64,000 nucleotides of DNA, taken from positions 23,973 to 87,972 of the forward strand of contig CAJNOL010000868.1 of assembly GCA_905250125.1 (NCBI GenBank). Direction: 5' to 3'. This DNA comes from Rotaria sordida. Taxonomy: Eukaryota > Rotifera > Eurotatoria > Philodinida > Philodinidae. Positions 13,343 to 25,600 of the stretch are shown here, in pieces (position 1 is the stretch's first letter; every line of letters starts with the position of its first letter). The notes beneath the pieces are model-generated. The model had not been told where the DNA came from. It was given only the letters and a program-made list of their open reading frames with translations, and did not search any database. Position numbers and translations under genes: made by a program.

Positions 13343-15075
13343 TAAATAATCTTTCTTTTTTTTTTTGTGTTCATTTATCCTTGCAGTTTTTCTGTGATAA
13401 AGTGTGACTTCTTTTTTTTTTATTTATTTACAAAAGACAACAACAGTAGTAGACGTTTGTAGAGGTTTTTTTTGTGTACATCTATTTATTACTGTGCTTC
13501 TTATAATTGATTTCTTCCTATTCCTGTTTATTTCAATAACAGTTGTGTGTGTGCTCATTTTCTTTTTCTTCAGGTTGTACAAAAAACAAATACTGCTGCT
13601 ATGAAAATATTTATTTGTGTGTGTGTGTGTGTGTGTGTATGTTCACAATTCGAGTCTCACTTTTTTTTTGTATAATGAGAGAGTGAGAGTGAAGGCGTAA
13701 ACCTTGAAGTAAACATAATAGAACAATTGTCTAACGTTGTCTGTTCTCCTTTCACATGAATAGTTTGAGATTTGACATTGATAGCAAGGTCAAGTTTGTT
13801 ATTGTAAAAAGAGAAAAAATTTCAAGGTAATTTACTTTTTTTATCAGTTTGCAAAATAAGATAGAAAAGATCGACGTTGATAATGGATTAAGTTAATTAA
13901 ATATGTACTGATTGACACTGTTATATGATGATTTAGATTATTATAAAAACATTATATTAATATGTGATGATGAATGATGAGAAATATGTTCTTTTTTTTC
14001 TTTTATTTGATTTATTTAATATGTCATCAAAATCCTATTGCTAAAATATTTATAGAATATATGTGGTTTGATTAATATGAGCATAATAATTAAAGTTCAT
14101 TCTTGTGTCAGAAACCTGTTTTCTTTATTGTAGAATGGCTGATTCTGTTAATTTATAACACGTTACTATCATTATTTTTGTGCTTGTTTAGTATTTAAAA
14201 CGACCCAAAAAATTGTTGAAGAACAAAAAAGTTAAAAATAGAAAAAAAAAATTCATGTGGAGAAAAATATGATGCTAATTTTCATCGTTTCGGAAATAAA
14301 ATAATTTTTCTTTTTTTTTATTAAATTATTTAGAAAAGATAAAATTCATTTATTCCGAGCCGTCGATTCCATTTTGTTAGATGCATGATAACTAGATTTT
14401 TCTATTATTGAAAACATGTAGAAAATTTCTAAATTCATTAATAATAGAAGTATTCAAATAATTAGTTATTTTTTACATTCATAACATCTTAATTATCAAT
14501 TTGTGTTTTGATTACAAACTTAGCAAACAGTTTCTCATAGATTTGAATTAATGAAAAACATAGAAAAATTTTATGATTTGTATAAAAAAAAAAAGAAAAG
14601 AGAATTACTTTATTTTGATAATAAAAGCTTGTGAAAGATTATATTATCAACAGATTTTTGTTAAAAGTAAAAAGTAACAAACAAATTGTTAATATCAACT
14701 AAAAATATTGCCGATCAGCTTACATCTTAGTCTTGAATATTCAGAAAGAAAATCGATATGTGATAAAGAAAAATAATCATTTTCAATTATGTGTAGTACA
14801 ATAGTATTTATTCTCTCTGATTGAAAAAAATCAAGGTTTTAGTGCGATATTTCTTGAATGAATGACATCATCGGAACTATAATAACTATTCGTGACAAAA
14901 TCTTTATCACAACAAAATTGCAAATGGATTGATGTCGAATATCATCAGATAGTAAATATATTCTCTTTTTGACTTCTAGGTTATATAAGTTATTGAATTT
15001 AGGAAGATTATATATTTATCATACATTTATATGAACCGGTTAGGCATATTAATAAATGAATATGATGAAGGAGAG

Positions 15076-15350
15076 TAGGGAGCTGCAGATTCACGAAAAT
15101 TTGGGCCCATGCTCGGTCGGGTCCGAAGGCGAGAATTTTTTCTATCAATATTTGGCACCCTTCGCGTACATGAATAAGTAAAGGATAAAGGTTTTAACTG
15201 TTTATTCGCTACTCTCAGAAAAAAATTCAACGTACAACTATATCTTGTTGCTGTAGTTCTCATCCGGAGAACCATGGATTCACAAAAACGTATAATCGGG
15301 TCCGACAAAAAATAAAATTATGGATCTGGACCCGAATCCGCAGTTCTCTA
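15076..15350. mobile_element. hAT-type MITE, 275 bp
   Basis: The ends TAGGGAGCTGCAGATTC and, reverse-complemented, TAGAGAACTGCGGATTC match at 13 of 17 positions. The element is flanked by AAGGAGAG (15068-15075) and AAGGAGAA (15351-15358), an 8-bp duplication with one change, typical of hAT insertions. The interior is rich in GGGTCC/GGACCC and has no transposase. Moderate decay suggests an old insertion. Confidence 0.75.
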
Positions 15351-16950
15351 AAGGAGAAAAGAAAGTACGTTCTTTTTCATCTAATTTAACTGTACGATAT
15401 CCAAAAATGCTAGTCAACAAAAAAACAATTATTAGAACATAAAAAGAAAGAATCTATGTATAAGAATTCAGAAATCATCATTCTCTCTCTTGTTTACTAT
15501 GTCATAATAATGAATTTTGCTATTGATTTATTTGCTACTTGTTATTGTTGGCAGTGTTTGATGGAGATTTTCTCTTCTGTAGAAGTGATTTTAAACTCCG
15601 GAAGGACAAACACGATCTTCGAAGAGATGTCGACCTATCGATTCTCACACTGAATGCTCTTATCACTTCTAGTGATGAAAACTAACGTCATGTCATTACT
15701 CAATCTCTCAGACGAGAATTATCATTTGAGTTGTCTACACATTGATCAAAGTGCTGATTCGATCATACTCTTGAATGCCAAGGTTATTAAATAAATGTTA
15801 TCCGAAAAGAAGAAATCTTTTGTAAATGCTCAAATTTATGAGTATTGCTTATCATCCTGTAGTGAACAATTCAATCAATCATAATTAATTTTTTTGTACA
15901 GACTAATATCTGATGATAAAATGATCTATAAAAATGAAAACTCATCCGAATCAAAATTCTTTGTCAACTTTACCTACGAAAAAAAAAACCTAACATCGAA
16001 TCGATTAGAGCAGGCGAGTTATTTATGTCCATACTTTCTTTTGCTTTACGTACTATCACTTGATAATCGACAATGATACTAATGAAACTCTTTGATCATT
16101 CTTAGTTAAAGCTGATAATCGAGCTGATGATAAATGGATGATATATTATTTAACAAACTGAACATATTCTTGATAGTGGATGACTTTGCAAATGTCATGC
16201 CCTAATTATTACAGTGTCAGGGTCAAGTATTAAACCAGAGAAAAACTGATATTGATAGTGTTTATTTGATTAATCCTTCTATTGTAGCATCATCATCTTT
16301 GAAAGTGATGATTATTGAACAGAAGAAGCTCGTTAGTATCTATTATATTTACAGGAATATCATTCTTCGACGAAATCTTTGTGAAAAAGTACTAATGTTC
16401 TAAAACGTTTTACTTTACTAGGAGAGTGAAAAAATCAGGAAATGCATTTTAGGATTTAGAGTGAAGTTCTTAATATTTGGATTTGGTCTTAAATTCTAAA
16501 ATTCTTTTCTGGCTTCATCACATTCCTGATTAAGTTCTTTCTAACACTTTATCTTATGAAAGCTATAGAACTTGGGTCATTGGAAAATAAAGACAACCCT
16601 CAGCCGGCAAATCAAATCTTAAGGCTTTGGATGTATTGTACTCCTACTCAATAAGATTAACTAGTCAAACAATAAGATTGTATGGATACTATTTTATTGT
16701 CAAAATATGGAAATTTATAATGCAGATGAAAAATACATCGTTAATATTAAAAAAAAACTGTCGACAAAAAGACGTTGACAAATGATATGCAATTCATTAT
16801 GCTTACAATCGATAGATTTTTTCTTATCGATGATTAAATCAATTATCACCTCTCTAAATCACTTATTTGAATTAACATTAAAGAGTATATTGAAGTTTCG
16901 AAATCACTCTATCGATTTAAGACCTTTTCTTTTACACATAGACTTAAGAG

Positions 16951-17474
16951 GGTAGATCTCTCAACTAATTAATCGTACTTTTGCTGAGGCTATGTATATC
17001 ATGTGGATCGTAATGAAAAGAGTTCGAGTGCGTAGGTTATTGCGGCGAAGATCCTACAGTTCTACGGTATTCTTTGACGGAATCGCATGACTTCTCTTAG
17101 GAACAGTAGGAAAACTCATTTTAAAATTTTAACTTGAAAGTTTTATTTAACGAGAATAGTTTATTGTGAAAACTCCAGGTCTTTTGGTTTGACTCAATTC
17201 TAGAATAAACACATCGAATCAGTCGATATATATATATATATGAACGATGTAAACAACACGCTTGTCCCATAGTCGTATCTTAGGACAGAAACAACGAAAA
17301 GATCTGAAATTATTCTTAGTAATTCAAATCGAAATTCGAAAATAAGATTTCTATGTGTTCTTAAAGGAGACCACGCATTGTGAAAATGTAGTATCGCCGC
17401 AGCAAGAAGCTAAGGATCTACATGATACACATAATCTCGACTAAAAAATAATTAACCATTTGAGAAAAGCTTCC
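16951..17474. mobile_element. degenerate fold-back element
   Basis: An arm of about 60 bp at 16951-17012, containing TATGTATATCATGTGGATC, recurs inverted at 17413-17474 (GATCTACATGATACACATAA). Identity is moderate, about 70-75% by eye. The interior has no coding potential. No duplication was recognised at the outer ends. Confidence 0.55.
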
Positions 17475-17639
17475 ATCAATTCCATTACTCATATCATATA
17501 TACTGAACAAAAAGCAAATTGATGCTTTTGTTCATACAAGAAGACTTTCATATCAAAATTAAATATAGTTTCGACTTTGTTTAAAGGTTTAACTACTCTA
17601 TAAAATAGAACGTCTGTGATCTATAGTACTAGTCAAAAA

Positions 17640-18070
17640 TATAAGACCAAAATATTTTTGATTCTATTCAATGTTATCAAGTATTTAAGTTAAATTCAAA
17701 CAGTGCTTTGAATAGTCGATGAAGTTCTTTACCTAATACATTCCATAACCGAATTTTCATAAATGGGCTATGAAAAGAAGATTTCTAAAAAACCGTACAC
17801 GGTAGTGTTCAGACCACAGAAGGTTACCTAGAAATTATTTTTTAGAGAATACTATCTTAAAAAGCATAAAATTCTGAGAGATTGCTACATTTTTTACGAT
17901 CTTCCCTTAAAAATTTATAAACATCACAAAGCGGAATTTATCATACTATGGCCAAACAAACGCATTTCTTCGTTTTTGTATTAATTATAGCTTTTTAAGA
18001 GGACACCATAGAAAATACGGCAAAGTCTAATTTTATTCAGAATTTTATGCTCTTTAAAAGCACTCCTTTT
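17640..18070. repeat. dispersed repeat, copy 1 (second copy at 63.5 kb)
   Basis: Sequence from about 17640 aligns by eye over some 430 bp with about 63505-63970. Shared landmarks include AGTGCTTTGAA, TGAAGTTCT, TTTCATA...CTATGA, and TCAGAATTTT(A/G)TGCTCTTTAA at the far end. Inside, CTTAAAAATTTATAAACATCAC pairs loosely with TTGTATTAATTATAGCTTTTTAAG, so the element is fold-back in design. It is diverged, hence an old family. Confidence 0.6.
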
Positions 18071-19699
18071 CTCAGATTTCTCAAGAATGGCTGGACCGAA
18101 AATGATGAAATTTTTAAGGTAAATAGATCTCGACTAGTAGAGTAAAAGTTTTCATAGACTGAGAATTTTCAGATACTTCTTTCTATGAGATATAGAAGGC
18201 GCAGTGATCAAAAATGACTTAAAGTTTCTCCTGCAAACAGTCAAAATTCATGTTTTATGGCTGAGTTCTTTTTTTGTAGCAACTTGAGCCAAATTGGGAC
18301 ATAAATATTTTTTCCTTTAAAAAATATCGAATCCTTCGCTTAGGAGGATTGAAATACTGAAAGTCCTGTCAAAAAACATGTTTTTCTTTCCCATAGAGCA
18401 AATTTTGTAAGATTTGCCAAAAACTACCAGAACATTATTTTAAGAAAAGAAAAATAACGTACACACTTCAATTTGGTTCTAGTTGTAACACAAAAAATTT
18501 CAGCTCAATCGATCGAAACGTCTGGAAGACAAAGAGGAAAACCTCAATTTCTCTCTAAAAACAAGTTGATTTTGAGAAAAACACGAAACAATATAACGGC
18601 TAGAAGAATGCATCACTGACTCATCATACAACACATTTTGATGATGAAATAACTGATAATCATATCCTGCATTCGATAGAGAACTTCATTAGCTTGAATT
18701 TGAGTTAAATATTTGCTATCATAGAAAAAACAAACTAGTACTGTAGATATTAACTGTAATGATGACTTTGTAGGAAAATATTGTCAAAATTCATAAAATA
18801 TTTCAATCAATCTTAGTTATTATTTGTTTTTTTTCTTTCTTCTTGTCGATAAACAACAATACAGGCGCGCAAACAAGACCGACAGAAACCGAAAAAAAAG
18901 AAAATTACACGAAAAAAAAAAACACAAAGAAAGAATAGACAATTCACACTTAACAACATCAAATCAAGATAGATCTCTCTCTCTCTCTCACTCTCACTCT
19001 CTCTTCATTTCCGTTGTTCTTCTAGAGAATCTACTAAAAACTGTTCCCGTAAAAAAAAAAAGAAGAAAATTTCAACACAAATACAGACAAAAAAAAAAAG
19101 AACAATTGAATATGTACGTACATAAAAAATTATCAACATGCCAATGCTTAGATTGATTTTGCATATTATAATAATAATAATAATAACGTTTTGTTTTCTT
19201 TGAAAAAATGACGCGCGCGCGTATAATAAAGAATTTTATATATACAGAGTAGAATATATATATATATATATATTTTTTTTTTCAACAAACAAAAGAGGAA
19301 ATCACTGCATCCGACGTCAAAAAAAAAGAAAACGAATACAACACCGAGCAAGTTGAGAATACAATATGTACGTACGAAATGAGAAAGAAGACAAAAAAAA
19401 ACAAAACAAAAGAAAACAAAGTATGACATATACAAAATAATCTATATGTAGGCTTTTTTTTTTGTTTGTCTTGTCGATCTGTTTAGCAAAATCAAACTAT
19501 ATCGACCTGAACTGACAAGAGTTAAGAATTATAAAGAAAAAACAGGAAAAAAAATGTAACACAATATGTGTTTATTTTTTTTTCAAGAATATTTATACAT
19601 GTACATAAATAAGTTTGTTTTTTTTTTTTGTATTTTAATAATGCATTCTATTCTTTATTGTTTTAATCAATAAATAGATTATTGAATTAAAGAAATTAA

Positions 19700-22600
19700 T
19701 CACACAACTTGCACACGTTGAAGACGTTGAGTTAATTTTTCTGATAAAGGTGAATCTGATGTTGATAATCGAAATAAAAGAAATAAACCAACTTTGTCAG
19801 CTGATGCTATCCAACCATGTGTACCTGGATTTGGATTAAATCGAATCTAGAAATGAAAACAAAAAAAGAAATTTTTTTTTATTAGAATTAAAATATTTTA
19901 TTTTATTTTTTCTTAATCTTACTTTTCGATATGTATGTACTTTATGAGTTTCATCATGTTGAGAATCAATATTACTACTTGCATATTCCTGTATTAAAAA
20001 AGAAAAAAAATAAAAACAATTCTAAATTGACAACTTTCGGTTCCAGGTATAAATGATTGCAGAGAGTGTGTATAGACGATTCACAAACGACTCAATCCTA
20101 TCGGTGGCTTTGATACAATACCAGTCGCAGTTAGTACATGGAAGATTTTTGATTATATCAATTAAAATTAAAATACAGTTCCTAGTTAACAGTGGAAGAT
20201 TTAGGGTTTTAGAAAATTGAGAATAAAACATGTTATGAAGTCCGTTAAAGATCATATCGGTTCATTTACGAGTATTTCCTGTGAAGAAAAATATTTCGAA
20301 AGGGAAAAACGTGCTCCTTCTAAATCCACTACTGTTAGTTGAAATCATTCAAATAACAATTTATACATTTATTTTTTGTTTATATTATAAGGAGACAAAG
20401 TTTAAACTGTAATCTTCCTTTCATAGTATGGAACTAAGTTTTTAGTTTCGATCTTGGTAACGTATTTTTCCGACTTAGAGAAAACTATTTCAGAATTGAT
20501 AGGTATTTTTTATTCAATTAAAGGAAAAAAACAAACAAACAAACAAATAAATTTATAATTACCGTCCGTTCAATAGTAATTTGAACACAATATTGTCCTG
20601 TTGGAACAACTGCTTGACCTTGATTATATTCTTAAAAAATAAATATGATTAATATTTCTCAAAAAATATATTCTTACGTTGCATGGCTACAGGATCTGCA
20701 AGATTTCCTGTTTGTGCACCACCTACACCCGTTAAATAAGTAGATAATTTCGCCACACACTAAAATTTTATTATAATCATATTATAAATAATAAAAACAA
20801 AATTTGTCAATACAACCTCTATACAATCTATATATCTTTTTTTTTTTTTAGTTTCATTATACTATTAAAAAGTATGTTAAGTGAAAAATTTGTAAAAGAT
20901 GATAATTACTTTCTAAGGATAAGCAATTGTCAGACAAACAATTTATCTTATTTATTTCTGCATTTCAAACGGAAAATGTTGTCTATTTTTTTTTTTTGTA
21001 TTTGTCTTATTTCTTGTCTTCTCTTTGTTGTTCTTACACTACTATTATTATTGCTATTCAAGTCATTGATATGACTGACATATAAGCCTAATGTGTAAAC
21101 ATTCATTATATGTTGATCAAATTTCAATGTTTTATTATACATCTCTGATATTGTATATTCTCAATAGTAGAAACTTGATCAATTCATACTTATAATATTT
21201 GATTATATGACGATGTTAACAATTCAATACATTAATAGTTATCATCTTTGATATTTGTTATATAATTCGTTCATTTACGCCAATATGAGGAACTACGTTA
21301 TTTAGAATACGTATTCTAGCCAGTTAAATTTTAATGAAGGCTTTGAAATATTCTCGAACCGACTAAGAATTTTTGTTAATGCCGTTTAGTCTTTTTTTTC
21401 CGTTTCTAATTCATGTTGCACATGTGTTGACATTAATCGGTAGTAGATTGTTGGTTGAAGAACAACTATCGGTATATCGCACATTATATCCAACAGTTTT
21501 TGTCTGGTTTGAATCACATGGGAAGGAACTATTGAAATGGAGTCAGATGTCTGCTACCCTTAATTGCTAGAAGAGAATTCATATTCAATGGTCTTCGACT
21601 ATAATTATTAAGACCTGAATAAGTGATGAATGTAACCACAAAAATCTCGAATTAAAATCTTACACTCATCGCCCATGTCGCATGTATATCAGAGATGAAA
21701 CCGGTACGGACTTCAAACTGGCCAGTCTACCAGTCTAACTTTTCTACCTTCTTCTTTTTCTAATCGAGATCCGTGCAATGTTCTTATAGGCTACAATTGA
21801 TGTCGTACACTAAATCTATAATTTTTTTGTGTTTTACATATTATACCATAGCTAGAAGTGGTAATGACAGTCTGGTGCTAGTACAAATTTTAAATCGGCC
21901 AGTCTGATTTTTTCAGATCGATTCCATCTCTGACGTATGTTCGCACTACCGCTAATACTCATAAAAACTGACGATATACTGACAGTGAATTTTTTGGTTA
22001 CCGAATAACTATCTATATACTGCGGTAGAATGACGTTCAGAGGATAATCAACCGTTGAGGTATCAAACTATCGCCGGTATAGCACGCATTATACCAAACG
22101 ATTTTGCATTCGGTGCAAATCTCAAGAGTATTTTACTTCGAAAATATATGTAAGTTCCACAACAGAAAAACGAACAGAAAAATTTCATTTTTGTTTTCTT
22201 TTATTCTTACAGTGCTTGGTCGAAATTTAGGATTATTTTGTGCCCAAGTTGATGAATCACCACGTGCAACCCAAACAGTACCTAAAAAAAAATTTTCAAA
22301 ATTAAGAAATCAAATTTTTAAATTTGTAAATTCTAATTATTTACCATCAAGATCAGCATAAGCAGCAGCATCAATCCATTCTGAATAATCTAAACTAACA
22401 ATTTGCCATGCTGATAACATTGATGTTTGTAATTGATTTGAAACATTTTGACCCGGTAATAATATTGAATGTATTGGTACAGAAAGTAATTCATTTTGAT
22501 TACTAATACAAAAATTAAAAAGTAAAAAATTCTTTCAAAAAAAAAAAACATCAATTTTGTATTTATTTTTACTTTGCATGTGCACAACCCGCATATAATG

Positions 22601-25600
22601 TATCATGAAGTACTGATGATGCAAATTCACTTGAATTAGACCAATGTCGATAACAAAAAATATTTTCATCTCGTGTTGTCCATACTCTATTAAAATAAAT
22701 ACAAAAAAATATAATTTCAAAAATTATTATTATTTCATACGTCCATGATTGTTTATTTTTTAAACTAATTGCAATTAAATGTTCAGAATTTCTTAAAAAT
22801 TTTACATCTTGTATTGATGTATCTTCAACAAAAAATCTTCGTACAGGATAAATTAATGAACAATTTGTTGTCTTAAAAAAAAATAATAAACAAATTTCTC
22901 TTTTGTCAATTAAATTTAAAAAATAAAAATCAAGATTTTTACTTGTTCAACAAGTGATTTTGAATTAACTTCCCACATAAGTACAATACCATTTTCATAT
23001 CCAGCACATAATTTATTTGGATTTTCATGACACCAATCAAGTGCTGTACATGAACCATATTCAGCACAACCAATACTACCATCTTTACGACGATTAAGTG
23101 GTGGTACAAGTTGTGCACCACTATTTATTGTACATAAATTTCTTGATGCACCATGTGGTACACCAAATATAATAACAATACCTTGACTTGTACCAATAGC
23201 TAAATAACTTAAATATGGATCATTTATTGTTGGACGATCTGGTAACCATTTTAAACATGTTACTTGACCAAAATCAGCTGCAACAGTTACATGTAAATTA
23301 GGTACATGTAAACTTTGTCTTAAACGTCCACAATTAAGTATCAAAAGTAATGTTGATCCTGGTGGTGAACGACGATCTGAATTTGTATATGAATTATGTA
23401 ATTGATTATTTGTATCATATGACCATTGTTCAAGTGCTAATGCAACATATTGACTACCAATTATATCAACAGCACGTGGTAACCATTCAACACAACGTAT
23501 AGGACGACCAACATTTAAAACAATAACATGTGAAGCAGCAAAACTATCTAATGGATTTAAAAATCGATCGCATGAAAGCATCTTAAAATTAAATAACAAA
23601 TTATTGAATAGAACAAAAAAAACAAAGAATTTTTCTTAATATTTACTCGAACACGTAAACAACTAGCACCATTACTTAAACAAGCAGCTGATTCATTTTC
23701 TGGTATAAGTTGTCCTATAGTTGTTGATGATGCTGAAAATGGTATACGACCATTAATTGGAAATTTATAACGTGCAAATGCTGCACGAAATGCTCGATCA
23801 TTAACACGACATGGATCATCTAAATATAAAATATTTACTTTTTCTTTTTTTTATTTTGTTTAAATAATTTACCTGGACATGTATCATGTGAATCATCATG
23901 ATAAAGTTCAAGATGATCACAAACACTACTTACAGATGAAAACGGAATGCCACAAAATTTACATATAGCCATAACTAAATATAAATTTTTATTTAAGAAT
24001 CCTATCGGATAAGATGAACTATCCTTCATTTGAAACTACACCTACACCATTGTGTAGAGTATCAAATGGTATATAGGAACTTGCTTATTCATCAATCGAC
24101 GCCAAAATATAAGGCAAATCAATGTGTTTTTTTTTTGAATAACTTTTGATATGGACTATCATAGATACTTACAGTTTCTACAGAAGACTCGAGACCATCG
24201 AAGTTTGATTGGTTAACAATTGACCAATCGGGTGAGTGCCTGGTGCAGATTTTAGAAAACGATATCCTGAAGGTATTTTCCTTTCGATATGGTTAATTGA
24301 TAGAAAAAATATTTTTCTTTCGACCTATGCAAGACCAACATTCGTAGTTGGTTCACTTCAAGAGTTATTGACGTTTTTTCCAGTTTCCCGAAATCAGCCA
24401 AACTACCATGGGTTAGGACAGGCGTGATTGACCACATGGAGTCGAATGGTAGCGTTTGTTTTCAGTTTTGAAACTGTTATGCCAATATTTTCAATATGAT
24501 TATTCAAGAAACATATCGAGAAAATGGTGAAATTCCGAAAATCCTGATATAGCACCTTCGAAATGGTTTTTGAAATCTCCTCCAAGAACTCATCTGACTG
24601 ATCAATCAATTTTTGGCAAAGTATTCTTCTCTTTCCAATGATGAAAATGACAAATCTCTATCTTTTTTCTATCCAAAGTTATTTTTAAAAAATCGGTCAC
24701 GTGTCTTATATTTTAACGTCGATAATAGTTAAGGAATATTTTAATAATTGTGAATGATATGACCAAATATTAGGACTCAATATGTTTACAAACTAATCTA
24801 TACAAAAATTTTGTTATCCAAAATCTTAGCATTTTCTTCACTTCTGTAATTTTTGGTTTTTATAATATTTTGAATTCTTCTATACTGTTCTTGAGGATAA
24901 AGACAACCAACCACGCATAACTTTCTTAGAAATTGTGCTCTATAAGAATACTAATTGATTGTTCTCTGAAGTATTGTGCGGGTAAAAAGTTTCTATCTAT
25001 GAATAACATGCTCATTATTTGACGTATATAGATGTTTTGAAAATTGCAAAGACATCTGTCACCTTCAAATCCTTGAAGGGGAGTACGAGAATTGACTATT
25101 ACAAAGATTAATTTTTATTTTATTCCTTATGAATTTTGATTCTGAGTACTTGAGTATGAAGCTCTATTGTATTCAATATATGTTCAATCTCTTATAAGAA
25201 TTGAAAATTTTGCATATCCTTGTACTCTTCTCCAGGGGTCCAGAAAGTGAAATTTTTTTTTTTTTTTTGAAATATTCATATATGTCAAATGATGAATTTA
25301 TTATTACTAGATAGAAAACTTTTTCAATCAAAATAATTAGCCAATTTGGTTATGATGCATTTCATTTTAGAGGACAATCAATTAGCACAATTATAGAGTT
25401 TGGTAAATATATTTTCTGAGAAAGTTATACGGTTCATCGCTTTTGTCCTTAGAAGCAGAATTTTAAATATCATAAAAGCTAAATATTACAGAAGTTAAGA
25501 GAAATATTGAAGTTTTTGATATAAAGGAAGCTGTTATAACAATTATTAGATATACACGATTGAAGACAAATTGAATTCTAATATTTGATTATAACACCTA

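Larger units (their letters stand above)
13343..19699. other. repeat-rich spacer between two convergent genes
   Basis: No gene is visible. It holds a (GT)n microsatellite near 13615-13640, a hAT-like MITE (15076-15350), a fold-back element (16951-17474), a diverged dispersed repeat (about 17640-18070), a (CT)n tract near 18971-19004, a GCGCGC run at 19213 and an (AT)n tract at 19253-19272. The kinase and GTF3C2 genes point at each other, so their 3' UTRs and poly(A) signals lie at the two ends. An ORF of 110 codons at 18824 is Lys-rich low complexity and not taken as a gene. Confidence 0.55.

Noticed and set aside
15027-15308. 93-codon minus-strand ORF
   Set aside because: Lies within the hAT-type MITE at 15076-15350 and has no transposase similarity.
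18824-19156. 110-codon plus-strand ORF rich in Lys
   Set aside because: Composed of poly-A and (CT)n low-complexity sequence; no domain, no splice support.
24211-24232. Palindrome GATTGGTTAACAATTGACCAATC as a CCAAT-type promoter site
   Set aside because: It lies deep inside an intron of the GTF3C2-like gene with no transcript start expected there; short palindromes are common in this DNA.
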